In this document: piece after piece, positions 25,622 to 35,117 of the stretch
Layout: every line of letters starts with the position of its first letter
Position numbering within the stretch: the stretch's first letter is position 1
Source of the DNA: CAZART01 sp964487555
Lineage (GTDB): Bacteria > Bacteroidota > Rhodothermia > Rhodothermales > VXPQ01
Direction: 5' to 3'
Assembly: GCA_964487555.1 (NCBI GenBank)
Contig: CAZART010000020.1
Location: 1 to 56,776 of the forward strand
DNA: 56,776 nucleotides
The notes under the pieces: generated by a model
Told to the model about the DNA's origin: nothing
Seen by the model: the letters and a program-made list of their open reading frames with translations, nothing else
The model's database searches: none
Translations under genes and position numbers: made by a program

Positions 25622-27829
25622 TCAGCGAACTCGCTCCGCACTCCCGACAGAGAAAACGACCGGTCGATAGGCGCCGTCGATCGTCCGGGCGGCCTCCCTA
25701 TAGCTGTCGTCCGCGAATCCGATGGTGAGTTGTGCCGGCACTTCGGTCAGGCGCTGCCAGCCGCTGCCGTCCTGGTCTCGTGGGCCACGCCCGAACCCGA
25801 AGACGGTCATCCCGCCCTCGCCGAAATTCCAAAATTCGTCGATGGCCCGGTCGTCCGGCGTATGAATGTAATAGAGCACGCGGTCCAGATCGGCATCGCC
25901 GAAATAGACCCACTCGGGTCCCGGCAGATCGCCGTGCCAGGGGTTGTCCGGACCTTCGTACGCCTGCATGTCATCGAATCTGCGACCGCTCGAGTCGACC
26001 CAGTAGTCCGTCATGTCGAACTTACCCCCGGGCGTGCCCTCATACAGGATCCAGTACGGCTCTTCCCCTCGCTTGAAGAGCGTCATGGTCGCCGTATGAG
26101 GATAAATGTCCCAGACGGCGCCCCAGGCTTCATCCTTCGTCTCAGACAGGATTCGCGTCCGGATTGGACCGTCAAAAACGATGTTGCTGGGCTTGTTGCC
26201 CTCTCCAGGACCCGGATGGAAGCCTGCGGGAGCTATATTCGGGATTCCGCGGTAGTTGCCTTCGGCGCCGCCTTCCGGATGATAGCTGATCCAGTCGTTC
26301 CCTTCGGGATCCAGCATGCTTGCGAAGCCGGATCCGTGCTTATGGTAGTAGTAGGTGGCGGAGGGCGTCGTGATCTTAAACGTCTCGTCGCCCTCATACA
26401 CGCCCGCGTCCTCCACGCGCACCAGGGGCTCGAAGGTCTGCGCCTCAAACTCACCGGCATCTTCGTCTCCGAAGTACAGACGGTACCGCCGCGTCGCGTC
26501 TCTGTGGGTCCTGCCTTCGAGCATGAAGGAAAGCGATCCGGTCGCCCGCTCGGCCGGATCGAAGTCGTCTAGGGTATCGAACTGAAAGACGACCTCCGGA
26601 TCGATGACCTTGCCGCGGGCATCAACTTCGACGAGCCTTAGCGACGCCGGATCTAAGGCGCCGCTCGCCCCGAGTTCCTCGAGCTTCTGCGTGAAGTTGA
26701 CGTCAAAGGTCACGACTTTGTGCATCCGCGCGAATCCGCCGGCTCCAACGTCGATCGAGAAACGATAGGGCGCCACGATATCACCGTTCGCGGTACCGAA
26801 GTGCCGCAGGCTTGTCGATACCTCATCGCCATCCCGAGCGCGGCCCTTGACTGCGTCATTTCGCCACAGATGCAGGTTTTCGTAATTGCGCCAGGCGATC
26901 GAAACGATGTCCAGATCGCCATCCCCATCGAGATCGGCCGCTCTTGAGCCAAGGTGGCTTTCCTTGCCCGTGTCGACGTCGTGCTTGGTAAAGGATCCGG
27001 TGCCGTCGTTCTCCCAGATCTGCGTGCGCTCGATCTCGGGCATCGCCATGTCTCCTCGCGGCATCCGGTGCTCGTTGGTAAGAAGATCGACGTCGCCGTC
27101 GCGATCCATGTCCGCTGCGTCCAGGTTGTTCATCGAATACTGGGTGACGACGGTGTTGCGCGGCCACTCCTCCGTCAGATCATCCGGCTGCTGAAACCAG
27201 TAGAGATTGGCATTGGGCTCCAATCCCCAGTACCGCTCTTCCGAAACGATGAGGTCGAGGCGGCCGTCGCCGTTCATGTCAGCCAGTTCGTTGGCACGGG
27301 TGACCAGATCGCGCCTGCCGTCGCCATCGAAGTCTACGAGCGCCAGATCCTTTACGTATCCGTCCTGCATACCAATCTCGCGGACCTCCCAGGTGCCCTT
27401 CTGCGAGGGATCCCCATCGGGCAGCGGATTCTCGATCCAGATCGCCAGAAAGCCGGACTCGTCGGAATCCCCTTTCGTGTACGCCGTCGCTAGGTCGAGG
27501 TCGCCGTCACCGTCTACGTCGGCGGCATCGATACGATCGCCTCGAAAGCGGACATCCTCGATGAGGACGTGCTTGTCCAGCGTCCCGTTTTCCAGGTACT
27601 CGAACAGAACGAGGGCCTCTCCCGTCGAAGAGCGTTTGAGGACGTCATTGTCGCCGTCCCCATCGATGTCCGCGATGAGCACCTTGCCGTCGTTCTCATC
27701 GACGATTTCCATCTCGAACTCCGGCTGCAGCTGTGCCGTCGCGCCCTCGGCCGACAGGAGCCACAAGAGGAGCAGAATGGAGGATCGAAACGTTCTCCCG
27801 AAAGTGCGCTGGGCGCCATGGTATATCAT
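25622..27829 (-). CDS. Secreted FG-GAP protein with an added C-terminal beta domain (735 aa)
   Basis: The start at 27829 puts a signal peptide first (FRSSILLLLWLLSAEGATAQ); an ATG nine codons upstream (27856) is possible. The first ~330 residues are FG-GAP units (IADIDGDGDNDVLKRSSTGE, ADVDGDGDLDLATAYTKGDS, AADLDGDGDLDIVSIAWRN), with GLEPNANLYWFQQPDD and VVTQYSMNNLDAADMDRDGD matching the protein at 3265. After VTRANELADMNGDG one unit seems shortened. The ~400-residue C-terminal part (GDETFKITTPSATYYYHKHG, EEPYWILYEGTPGGKFDMTD, IDEFWNFGEGGMTVFGFGRG) is a domain I do not recognise. It has no Asp-rich loops and could be the catalytic or ligand-binding part. Confidence 0.82.
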   Translation of the reverse strand: MIYHGAQRTFGRTFRSSILLLLWLLSAEGATAQLQPEFEMEIVDENDGKVLIADIDGDGDNDVLKRSSTGEALVLFEYLENGTLDKHVLIEDVRFRGDRIDAADVDGDGDLDLATAYTKGDSDESGFLAIWIENPLPDGDPSQKGTWEVREIGMQDGYVKDLALVDFDGDGRRDLVTRANELADMNGDGRLDLIVSEERYWGLEPNANLYWFQQPDDLTEEWPRNTVVTQYSMNNLDAADMDRDGDVDLLTNEHRMPRGDMAMPEIERTQIWENDGTGSFTKHDVDTGKESHLGSRAADLDGDGDLDIVSIAWRNYENLHLWRNDAVKGRARDGDEVSTSLRHFGTANGDIVAPYRFSIDVGAGGFARMHKVVTFDVNFTQKLEELGASGALDPASLRLVEVDARGKVIDPEVVFQFDTLDDFDPAERATGSLSFMLEGRTHRDATRRYRLYFGDEDAGEFEAQTFEPLVRVEDAGVYEGDETFKITTPSATYYYHKHGSGFASMLDPEGNDWISYHPEGGAEGNYRGIPNIAPAGFHPGPGEGNKPSNIVFDGPIRTRILSETKDEAWGAVWDIYPHTATMTLFKRGEEPYWILYEGTPGGKFDMTDYWVDSSGRRFDDMQAYEGPDNPWHGDLPGPEWVYFGDADLDRVLYYIHTPDDRAIDEFWNFGEGGMTVFGFGRGPRDQDGSGWQRLTEVPAQLTIGFADDSYREAARTIDGAYRPVVFSVGSAERVR

Positions 27830-28065
27830 AGATCGGTTCGAGCTAGAGCATCGCATGTTTCTATTTGGTTTTTTAGGGAGTGCCGACGTAATAGCCAGGG
27901 TTCTTCACGGCGTTTCGTTGTCGACGTATCGGGGATCACGAACGTCCATCATGGGAGGTAAAAGCTTGCGAAGGTATACCGATGCGCTCCGAACGCTCGC
28001 GCGCCGCCTGTCCGCCTTTCAGTGGGCGATCTAAAGGATTTCATCTAGATGGGGGCCAGCAACGA

Positions 28066-29289
28066 TTAATCTTTGGCGCTCACCTTGGAGGTCTGGCTTA
28101 GATCGCAGTGCACCGAGCGCCGTGTCTCGGCAGACTCCAGGATGGCGTCGATGACGATGCTGGCTTTCAGTCCGTCCTCAAAGGTCGCGCCTTCAGGTCC
28201 AACCTCCATATCGTTCGCGATGCAGTCCAGCAGGTGCGCGATCTCGTGTACGAACGTGTGCTCCCATCCGATGATGTGGCCGGGAGGCCACCAGTTCTCG
28301 ATCCACGGGTGATGCTCCTCCGTCATCAGCACGTTGTGGAATCCTTGCGTACCTTGTGGTTCTTCGCCGACCCAGAAGACCTCCAGCTCATTGAGCCGCT
28401 CCAGATTGAATCGAATGCTCCCCTTCTCACCGTTCACTTCTACGATCTGGTAGTTCTTGCGGCCTGCAGCAAAGCGTGAGCCTTCCAGCGTTCCCAGTGC
28501 GCCATTTCCGAACTGCAGCGTCGCTACGAACGCATCGTCGACGTCGACCCTGCCCGTGCCGCTGCCGTCGGGAAGCGGCCGCTCCTCCTTAAACGTGCGC
28601 GTCGCGGCGCTAACCTCCTGGATGTCGCCTACCAGGAAATGAGCTAGGTCTATGATGTGCGCGCCGAGGTCCCCCGCCGCCCCGCTTCCGGAGGATTCTT
28701 TGTTGAGGCGCCAGAGGTACGGTGTCTCATAGTGAGGGAGCAACCATTCCTGCAGGTACAGAGCGCGAAAATGGTAGATTCTGCCCAGAGCGCCGTCCTG
28801 GATCAGCTGCCGGCCATAGCGAAGGGCAGGCACGAACCTGTAATTGAACGCCACCATGTGCTTGACGCCCGCCTTGCGCACGGCCTCGAGCATAGTCCAG
28901 GCTTCCTCCGCGGTCCGTGCCAGCGGCTTCTCGCAAAGTACGTGCTTCCCTGCTTCGGCAGCGGCAATGGAGGGCTCCGCGTGCAGATCGTTCGAGCCGC
29001 CGTTGTCGAGCAGATCAATGCGCTCGTCGTCGACGAGTGCTCGCCAATCGGTGTAGTATCCTTCGTAGCCGTATCGATGCGCCGCGCGCGCCACCTTCTC
29101 CTCCGTTCTACCGCAGATGGCCACGAGCCGGGGCACGGCCGGAGACGGGTAGATCATGTAAGGCAGCGTCTTGAAGGCATTCGAATGGGCCTTCCCCATG
29201 AACGCATATCCCAGCATGCCGACGCCGACTTCCACAGGCGACGCATTTGAGTCTGTTCCAGCGAATCCGGCCGGCTTTCCCTCTTCCAT
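28066..29289 (-). CDS. Gfo/Idh/MocA-family oxidoreductase
   Basis: 407 residues. Rossmann start VGVGMLGYAFMGKAHSNAFK, DLHAEPSIAAAEAGKHVLCE followed by KPLA (the E-K-P signature), and the C-terminal domain GSGAAGDLGAHIIDLAHFLV. It oxidises or reduces a sugar hydroxyl with bound NAD(P). It is cytoplasmic (no signal peptide) among secreted FG-GAP genes. A second member of the family is the collapsed gene at 9362-9727. Length and motifs look complete; substrate unknown. Confidence 0.9.
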   Translation of the reverse strand: MEEGKPAGFAGTDSNASPVEVGVGMLGYAFMGKAHSNAFKTLPYMIYPSPAVPRLVAICGRTEEKVARAAHRYGYEGYYTDWRALVDDERIDLLDNGGSNDLHAEPSIAAAEAGKHVLCEKPLARTAEEAWTMLEAVRKAGVKHMVAFNYRFVPALRYGRQLIQDGALGRIYHFRALYLQEWLLPHYETPYLWRLNKESSGSGAAGDLGAHIIDLAHFLVGDIQEVSAATRTFKEERPLPDGSGTGRVDVDDAFVATLQFGNGALGTLEGSRFAAGRKNYQIVEVNGEKGSIRFNLERLNELEVFWVGEEPQGTQGFHNVLMTEEHHPWIENWWPPGHIIGWEHTFVHEIAHLLDCIANDMEVGPEGATFEDGLKASIVIDAILESAETRRSVHCDLSQTSKVSAKD

Positions 29290-29324
29290 AGATCCTCACG
29301 TCCGTTTTCCGTCATGAAATGCGG

Positions 29325-30566
29325 TTAATCCGAGGTCTCGTTGAGCCACACATCCAGTCGAGGCGCTTCCCACGTGTACGGCTTCCCCAGGACATCCAGA
29401 TCGCCGTCTCCGTCCAGATCGGCGAGCCTGGCTTCATGCAGTCCAAAGCCGGTGTGGATCGTGCGCTCCGTGAAATTGCCTTCGCCGTCACCGAGCAGCA
29501 ACAAGGTGCGCGGCCGGGGATTCTCCCCGAGCTGCATTTCGGCGCTGAAAATGTCGAGGTGGCCGTCGCCGTCGAAGTCCGTGACCGCGATGGAATGTCC
29601 GTCCCTCACTTCATCGATCAGCTCCTTACCAAACCACGTACCGTCGCGCCACTCGTAGAGCACCATGGGTGCCGATCCGTCACCGGCGACCAGCACCACC
29701 TCCGCACGGCCGCCATCAATGAACTGGCCGACGGCGGATCGCGTGAAGGGATACGACGCGTCGATGATGTGAGGAACGTATGTCGCAGGACCTGTTCGTT
29801 TGAACCAGCGACCGCCTCCGACTATGTCGTCGATCCCATCACCGTCGATGTCATAGATATCGAGCCCCTCGTGCTCGTTCGCGGCCTTCCACGACGGGTA
29901 CGATCCTCTCTGTTCCATCTGGTCCGCTCCCCACTCGTAGATAGCTGAGAGCTCCCATGCCGCCGATCGGCGCGGATTCTCCGGGATCTCCGCCACGTAT
30001 AGTTTGCGCGCACCCTGATTCCAGAACACGAGCTCCTCCTGACCGTCGCCGTCTACGTCGCCGAAAATTTGATCGTGGTGCTTATTCGGACCGGAATTCT
30101 TGATCGTGTGCCGCGTCCAGGAGACATCCGGATCGAAGTCGGGTAACGGATTCTCCCACCACCACACTTCGTTGCTCTGCCCATCACCGCCTGCGACGAA
30201 ATCAAGGTCGCCGTCACCGTCCACGTCGTGGAACGTCGAGCCCGCTTCGATGTGGAGCGGATCGTCGTCGAGAACGTACCGCGTCCATCCATCCTCGGAT
30301 CTGCGAAACCACGTAACCGATGGAGTCTTCGTTCGCTCGGTGATGACGAAGTCCTGCGTTCCATCTTTGTCGATGTCGAAGACTGTACTCGAGGTCTGCT
30401 GATCTCCCTCATTCGGAATGGGAAGATCTCCTTTGGTGCTCGACAGGTGGCGCCATCCCGGCTCCGTCTCCTGTGCACGCGAATCTGCGACCGGCAGCAG
30501 GAGGAATACACAAGCGACCGCGCCCATCGCGAATCGTAGAAAACGGCTCGAATCGAACTGTGTCAT
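29325..30566 (-). CDS. Secreted FG-GAP protein: the shared module alone (413 aa)
   Basis: After a signal peptide (FAMGAVACVFLLLPVADSRA), almost the whole protein is the ~380-residue module also seen at 3265 and 41103: WRHLSSTKGDLPIPNEGDQQ, TVFDIDKDGTQDFVITERTK, HDVDGDGDLDFVAGGDG, EVWWWENPLPDFDPDVSWTR, NKHHDQIFGDVDGDG, ELVFWNQGARKLYVAEIPEN, NEHEGLDIYDIDGDGIDDIV, GGGRWFKR, IDASYPFTRSAVGQFIDGGR, DFDGDGHLDIFSAEMQLGE and GKPYTWEAPRLDVWLNE. This defines the module borders. It is likely a Ca-stabilised propeller outside the cytoplasm. The strict conservation of HHDQ, HEGL and PYTW outside the Ca loops suggests a binding or active site. Confidence 0.85.
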   Translation of the reverse strand: MTQFDSSRFLRFAMGAVACVFLLLPVADSRAQETEPGWRHLSSTKGDLPIPNEGDQQTSSTVFDIDKDGTQDFVITERTKTPSVTWFRRSEDGWTRYVLDDDPLHIEAGSTFHDVDGDGDLDFVAGGDGQSNEVWWWENPLPDFDPDVSWTRHTIKNSGPNKHHDQIFGDVDGDGQEELVFWNQGARKLYVAEIPENPRRSAAWELSAIYEWGADQMEQRGSYPSWKAANEHEGLDIYDIDGDGIDDIVGGGRWFKRTGPATYVPHIIDASYPFTRSAVGQFIDGGRAEVVLVAGDGSAPMVLYEWRDGTWFGKELIDEVRDGHSIAVTDFDGDGHLDIFSAEMQLGENPRPRTLLLLGDGEGNFTERTIHTGFGLHEARLADLDGDGDLDVLGKPYTWEAPRLDVWLNETSD

Positions 30567-30623
30567 GGCATTTGGATGATATATTTGTGTCGTGATTGCT
30601 TGCCCATCGCACGACGGGCTGCA

Positions 30624-31649
30624 TTATGGGGATCGCTCAGGTTGCGGCCTTTGGACTCGGGAATCCAGGGCTCGGGCTCGCGCATGCGCGCGCTCAGCCT
30701 CAGCGGATTGGCCGACCGCACGGAGCATAACACCCAGCTTCCGCCAGCTGTCGGGGTGGTTCGGATTCTGGCGGATAAGCTCTTGCTGTCGCGTAATGTC
30801 CTTCTGCAGCTGCTGCAACGTGTCGGCACGAGCCAGATAGCGCTCCGCCTCACCGATTTTCCCCTGCTGAGCCAGTGCTCTGCCGAGTTTATAGGTCGCG
30901 CCGTAGTGCCACGGCCTGGCGTTGTGCACGCGACGAAGGTGTGCGACGGCCTCATCGTGTCGGTCCAGCTTGAGCAGCTGCGATCCGAGCAGAAAGTGAT
31001 GGTCTGCGTTCTGCGTGTCCAGGTATACGGCTCGGCTCGACTGTTCGGCAGCTTCCTCAAACCGGCCGAGATTTTCGTAGAGCACGCTAAGCCACGCCCG
31101 TGCCTGCGCACTGGAGCTGTCGTTCCGGACAGCCTGAAGGAGTGCCGACTCGGCGCTGTCGTTCTCTCCCACGCTCATATACGCTCGCCCGATAGAAACC
31201 ATTGCCTGTACCGGATACTCCTCTGTGGCCTTTTCATAGTGCCGGACGGCTTCGCGGTGCCGCCGCTGTCTGGACGCATTATTGCCGAGATTCAAATACG
31301 CTTGCGCGTAGTCCTCCTTAAATTCGGTCGTCTGCTTGTAGGCCTCGTCGGCTTCTTCGAATCGCTGCATTTTCGAGAGCACTCTCCCCAGCTGAAAGTG
31401 TGCATCGGCGCTGCGTGGCTCGCGGTCGACGGCTGCGTGAGCTAACTGTAGAGCAAACTCCAACTGGTCCTGGCGCATCGCCTGATCGGACCGGTGCAGG
31501 AGCGCGGCCGTCTCAGGATGGATTTCAGGCTCGTCCTCCGTGCATCCCCCTCCCGAAAGAACCAGGAGTGCCGTCACCAGAATGGCCAGGACGATACCTG
31601 ACAACCGAGACCAATCCGACGCAAAACGATAGTGGGGGCTGAGAGTCAT
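30624..31649 (-). CDS. TPR-repeat lipoprotein (341 aa)
   Basis: The ATG at 31649 is chosen because it gives a lipoprotein signal (GIVLAILVTALLVLSGGGCT). About eight tetratricopeptide repeats follow: SADAHFQLGRVLSKMQRFEE, AYLNLGNNASRQRRHREAVR, AMVSIGRAYMSVGENDSAES, AWLSVLYENLGRFEEAAEQS, HHFLLGSQLLKLDRHDEAVA and ATYKLGRALAQQGKIGEAER. It is a membrane-anchored scaffold for protein contacts. It starts 14 bases after the ASPIC/UnbV gene. TPR proteins and ASPIC/UnbV proteins are often neighbours, suggesting a joint role, still undefined. Confidence 0.87.
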   Translation of the reverse strand: MTLSPHYRFASDWSRLSGIVLAILVTALLVLSGGGCTEDEPEIHPETAALLHRSDQAMRQDQLEFALQLAHAAVDREPRSADAHFQLGRVLSKMQRFEEADEAYKQTTEFKEDYAQAYLNLGNNASRQRRHREAVRHYEKATEEYPVQAMVSIGRAYMSVGENDSAESALLQAVRNDSSSAQARAWLSVLYENLGRFEEAAEQSSRAVYLDTQNADHHFLLGSQLLKLDRHDEAVAHLRRVHNARPWHYGATYKLGRALAQQGKIGEAERYLARADTLQQLQKDITRQQELIRQNPNHPDSWRKLGVMLRAVGQSAEAERAHARARALDSRVQRPQPERSP

Positions 31650-31663
31650 GTTTGATGCTTCAA

Positions 31664-33463
31664 CTACTCGGGCGGGCTTCCGGCACGAGACACTGTGAGG
31701 AGCCGGCCGGTCGCCTGGTCGATCTCGACAACCTGATTCGCCTCGATATCCGCGTAGCGCTCCGTTGTACCGGAGGGCCAATGGACGAAAAGCGAATCAA
31801 TTCGGGAAGTCGGTCCAAGCCCGAAAGTGAGGGTGTAATCCATATTCGATAGATAACTTGCACCAGTCTTGACCGTTTGCTCCTGGGACTTCCCGTGCAC
31901 GCATACGATGACGCGAGCGCCGATCGCAGCCGTATTCTTTTCAGTGCCGGACAGCTTCACGTGCAAGTAGTGACTGGTATCGGCATTCGCGGGAATCTGA
32001 TCGTTCCTCCAGAGGTGCACGGGCCCGCCGTTCTCCGTCAACAGGATATCCAGATCGCCGTCACCATCGTAGTCGCCAGTCGCTGCCCCCCGCGCCACAT
32101 ATTGCTTCGCCAGAGGAGAATCCGGCGGAGGTTCGTGCTCGACGAATCGGCCGTCTCCTGTTCCGAGAAAAAGCTGCGGGCGCTGCCTGTAGCTGACGCC
32201 GTCCTGATAATCGGAAATGCTCTCCTGGAGGTGTCCGTTGGCCGCAAAAACATCGAGCGCGCCGTCAAGGTTTACGTCAAATAGAAAAAGGCCGAAGGTG
32301 AGCGTCATAAATGTGGCATTTCCCAGTCCGGAAGCGACGTCGCGCGTATCGAAGAGTCCATTGCCTGCAAATCGGAATACTCCCATGCGCTCCTGTGAAA
32401 AGTTGCCGATGAACACGGTCGGCCGGCCGGTGGTGTCTACAACTCCGACGTCGATCCCCATGCCGGCCCTTGCTTTTCCCTCGTCATTGAAAGCGATGCC
32501 GGCAAGCAATCCGTTCTCGTCGAACGTGCCGTCGCCCCGGTTGGTGTAGAGAAGGTTTCGCTTCTGGTCATTGGCGACGATCAGATCGGACCAGCCGTCG
32601 CGGTTATAGTCGAATGCGACGGCTCCAAGATTCTTCCCCGGATGCGATACGAAACCGGCGTTCTCTGTATCATCTATAAATGTGCCGTCTCCCTGATTGA
32701 TGTAAAAATGGCCGGCTACATCCTCGTAAACCTCGGGCGTGCAGTATTCGACGTCTACGCCGTCGAGGGAGCACTTCACGTTGACATCGGCGGACCAGCG
32801 GGCATATTTCCCCACGTATAGATCCAGATCTCCGTCCCGGTCGGGATCAAAGAACACGGATGCCGTGCTCCAGGACGTATCTTCGTCAAGACCTGCCTCC
32901 TCTGAAACGTCGACGAACTGCCCACCGTCATTCCGTAACAAAAGATCGCGACGGAGTGCGGTTACGAACAGATCCTCATCTCCATCCCCATCGTAGTCGG
33001 CGGCGGTCACGCCCATCCCGTATGCGGAAATCGTCGCAAGAGCATATTCGGACGTGCGATCGGAGAATGTACCGTCGCCGTCGTTGACATAGAGCCGGAG
33101 GGCGGGCGGACCGGTGCCCGACCACACGCCTCCGGCAACCAGCACGACATCAAGCTTTCCATCTCCGTTTACGTCGGCAAATCCGCCTCCGGAACCCATC
33201 GTTTCCGGAAACCATTTATCACCCGCAGCTCCGGTTTCATTCCTGAAACCGCCAAGCCCCGCCTCGGCCGTGACGTCGGTAAAGAGCGAAGGACGAACTT
33301 TGGCGGAATCGGATCCGATCGAGTCCGACCGCGACGGTAGACCGTCTGATGCACCGCATGCGGAGAGCATCGCGGATAGCCACGCGAGGTACCCGAAAGT
33401 CATCCATCGTGCCGCAGTCGGCAACCCTCCCTCGGTATACGCCGTGCAGACGGAATTAGTCAT
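31664..33463 (-). CDS. CRTAC1-like FG-GAP protein with ASPIC/UnbV domain (599 aa)
   Basis: FG-GAP units (GGFADVNGDGKLDVVLVAGG, TAADYDGDGDEDLFVTALRR, FFDPDRDGDLDLYVGKYA, FLFDVNLDGALDVFAANGHL, GDYDGDGDLDILLTENGG) are followed by a C-terminal ASPIC/UnbV domain (HYLHVKLSGTEKNTAAIGAR, QTVKTGASYLSNMDYTLTFG, LFVHWPSGTTERYADIEANQ). Lipoprotein-like signal near AWLSAMLSACGAS; an internal Met at 33403 would give a shorter, more typical signal. Its first 8 bases overlap the end of the haem-motif gene, so the two are tightly coupled. Exported; function of the family is unresolved. Confidence 0.88.
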   Translation of the reverse strand: MTNSVCTAYTEGGLPTAARWMTFGYLAWLSAMLSACGASDGLPSRSDSIGSDSAKVRPSLFTDVTAEAGLGGFRNETGAAGDKWFPETMGSGGGFADVNGDGKLDVVLVAGGVWSGTGPPALRLYVNDGDGTFSDRTSEYALATISAYGMGVTAADYDGDGDEDLFVTALRRDLLLRNDGGQFVDVSEEAGLDEDTSWSTASVFFDPDRDGDLDLYVGKYARWSADVNVKCSLDGVDVEYCTPEVYEDVAGHFYINQGDGTFIDDTENAGFVSHPGKNLGAVAFDYNRDGWSDLIVANDQKRNLLYTNRGDGTFDENGLLAGIAFNDEGKARAGMGIDVGVVDTTGRPTVFIGNFSQERMGVFRFAGNGLFDTRDVASGLGNATFMTLTFGLFLFDVNLDGALDVFAANGHLQESISDYQDGVSYRQRPQLFLGTGDGRFVEHEPPPDSPLAKQYVARGAATGDYDGDGDLDILLTENGGPVHLWRNDQIPANADTSHYLHVKLSGTEKNTAAIGARVIVCVHGKSQEQTVKTGASYLSNMDYTLTFGLGPTSRIDSLFVHWPSGTTERYADIEANQVVEIDQATGRLLTVSRAGSPPE

Positions 33464-35042
33464 CGATCGTCGTATTCCTCATAAGCAGCAGCGACGGGCC
33501 TTTGTCGATCCACCAGTCTCGCAGCCGCGACGGAACGTATTCGGCGTTCATGGCCACGCCGACGAATGATCCGAGGAGCAGGTCGTCGTCCCCGTCTGTG
33601 TCGACGTCGCCACTCTCGAGTACGAGCCAGCGACCGATTGAGCACTCCTGAAACGTCGTTGCTCTAAATTCGAGAGTGCCTTCATTTTCCAGGTAGACAA
33701 AGCTCCCGAGCAGATCGGTATTATAGTCGGGAAAAAAAGAGATGGCCGCGATGTCCAGATCTCCGTCCCCATCGAAATCTCGGGGAATGGCTTTGTACGC
33801 TCCATCGAGGTGGTAGAAGTAGGCCTCGGTAAACTCGTTATGTCCGTCGTTGAGGTATATGCGAATCCCGTGATATCCCTTCATTAGCGGCGTGTAGTCT
33901 GCGTTGTCGCCGTTCACGTACAGTAAGTCGAAATGACCGTCCTGGTTAAAGTCAGTGAGATCCAGATAGGTCGATCCATAGGAAGGCGGAAAACGAAGAA
34001 TCCGCTCTTCGCGAAAGCGCCCACCGCCCTCGTTGTAGAAGATATAGACCGCCTCCTCGCCCTGAGCGGTCAGAGCAACGACGTCTGGGCGCCCGTCGCC
34101 GTCCATATCTTCAATCACGGATCGGGTCGCGCCAGGGGCAGAACGTAGTATGTGACGGCGGTACGAGCCGGAATCCCGGCGCTCGAACCAGCTCAGGCGT
34201 CCCGTCCGAAAGCCGAATTCCGCCACCACGACATCCTCGCGTCCATCGCCCGTAAGGTCGCCGAATGCTGCGTGAACCGGTCGCTGCAAGCCGTCGATCA
34301 GGACTGCAGTCGAGCCGGAACGCGTGTCGATGCGGAAGATCTGTCCACTCGGCTCATCCGTTGGCGTCATCTTGCCCATTACGGTAACGTAAAGCCGTCT
34401 CCCATCCACGTGCAGGGAGGACGGCGCACTGGTGAGGCCGAGAGTGTCAAGACGCTCAAAATCCCGGCCGAGCACGTGAAGAATGGCACCGTCTCGCGTC
34501 ACCTCACCCATATACACGCGATCTCCTTCGGGACCGACCTGAAGCAGACTGATCATCGGGTGAACGTGCCAAAAGGGAGCCGCCTCGATTCGAAACCGTG
34601 AAAGACCAACGGCAACCGGACTGCTCTCCGGCTCCGGAAGAGAACCGTCCGGAGCATGTGTTAGATAGTAATTGATGATAGCGTTCCAGTCCTCGAGCGG
34701 CAGGAGGGGCTTCTCCGGGAAGACGTTGGCGGTCTGGACGACCTGCCCGCCGATCCCCGTTTCGAACAGCGAATCGGGACGTTTGCCGTCGTATATCCCC
34801 AGACGGTGGCCCATCTGAGGGAGGATCCAGTCGCGCCAGACCGATCGCGTGAGCAGGTCCGGTTCAGGAAATTCGTGACACGCACCGCAATGCTGCCGCG
34901 CCAGTTCCAGGCCATGCCGGTCCGCGCCGGCCGTTACGCCCTGCGTGGACTCCTCGGCGCCCTTGCCTGCATGATTAATCCGGCATGCCGAGACGAGCAG
35001 CAGAGTCGACGCAAGTAAATAAGGGAGCCGACGGAAGTTCAT
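33456..35042 (-). CDS. FG-GAP lipoprotein with N-terminal cytochrome c-like haem motif (528 aa)
   Basis: The start at 35042 gives a lipoprotein signal (LLASTLLLVSAC, Cys20). Directly after it comes a c-type haem motif CGACH (C52, C55, H56) in LELARQHCGACHEFPEPDLL, with later WILPQMGHRLG as a possible axial-Met region. The remainder is FG-GAP propeller (AAFGDLTGDGREDVVVAEFG, VIEDMDGDGRPDVVALTAQG, LTDFNQDGHFDLLYVNGDNA, PRDFDGDGDLDIAAISFF, ESGDVDTDGDDDLLLGSFVG). It may pass electrons at the cell surface while binding a ligand. A small fragment of a relative lies at 15010-15180. It is the first intact gene behind element C. Confidence 0.85.
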   Translation of the reverse strand: MNFRRLPYLLASTLLLVSACRINHAGKGAEESTQGVTAGADRHGLELARQHCGACHEFPEPDLLTRSVWRDWILPQMGHRLGIYDGKRPDSLFETGIGGQVVQTANVFPEKPLLPLEDWNAIINYYLTHAPDGSLPEPESSPVAVGLSRFRIEAAPFWHVHPMISLLQVGPEGDRVYMGEVTRDGAILHVLGRDFERLDTLGLTSAPSSLHVDGRRLYVTVMGKMTPTDEPSGQIFRIDTRSGSTAVLIDGLQRPVHAAFGDLTGDGREDVVVAEFGFRTGRLSWFERRDSGSYRRHILRSAPGATRSVIEDMDGDGRPDVVALTAQGEEAVYIFYNEGGGRFREERILRFPPSYGSTYLDLTDFNQDGHFDLLYVNGDNADYTPLMKGYHGIRIYLNDGHNEFTEAYFYHLDGAYKAIPRDFDGDGDLDIAAISFFPDYNTDLLGSFVYLENEGTLEFRATTFQECSIGRWLVLESGDVDTDGDDDLLLGSFVGVAMNAEYVPSRLRDWWIDKGPSLLLMRNTTIDD

Positions 35043-35117
35043 AATCGATACGACGGATTGGCATTTCGATGAGATCCCGTCGGGGAGCTTCAGCACCGCT
35101 GCGGACTGTGCGAAATG

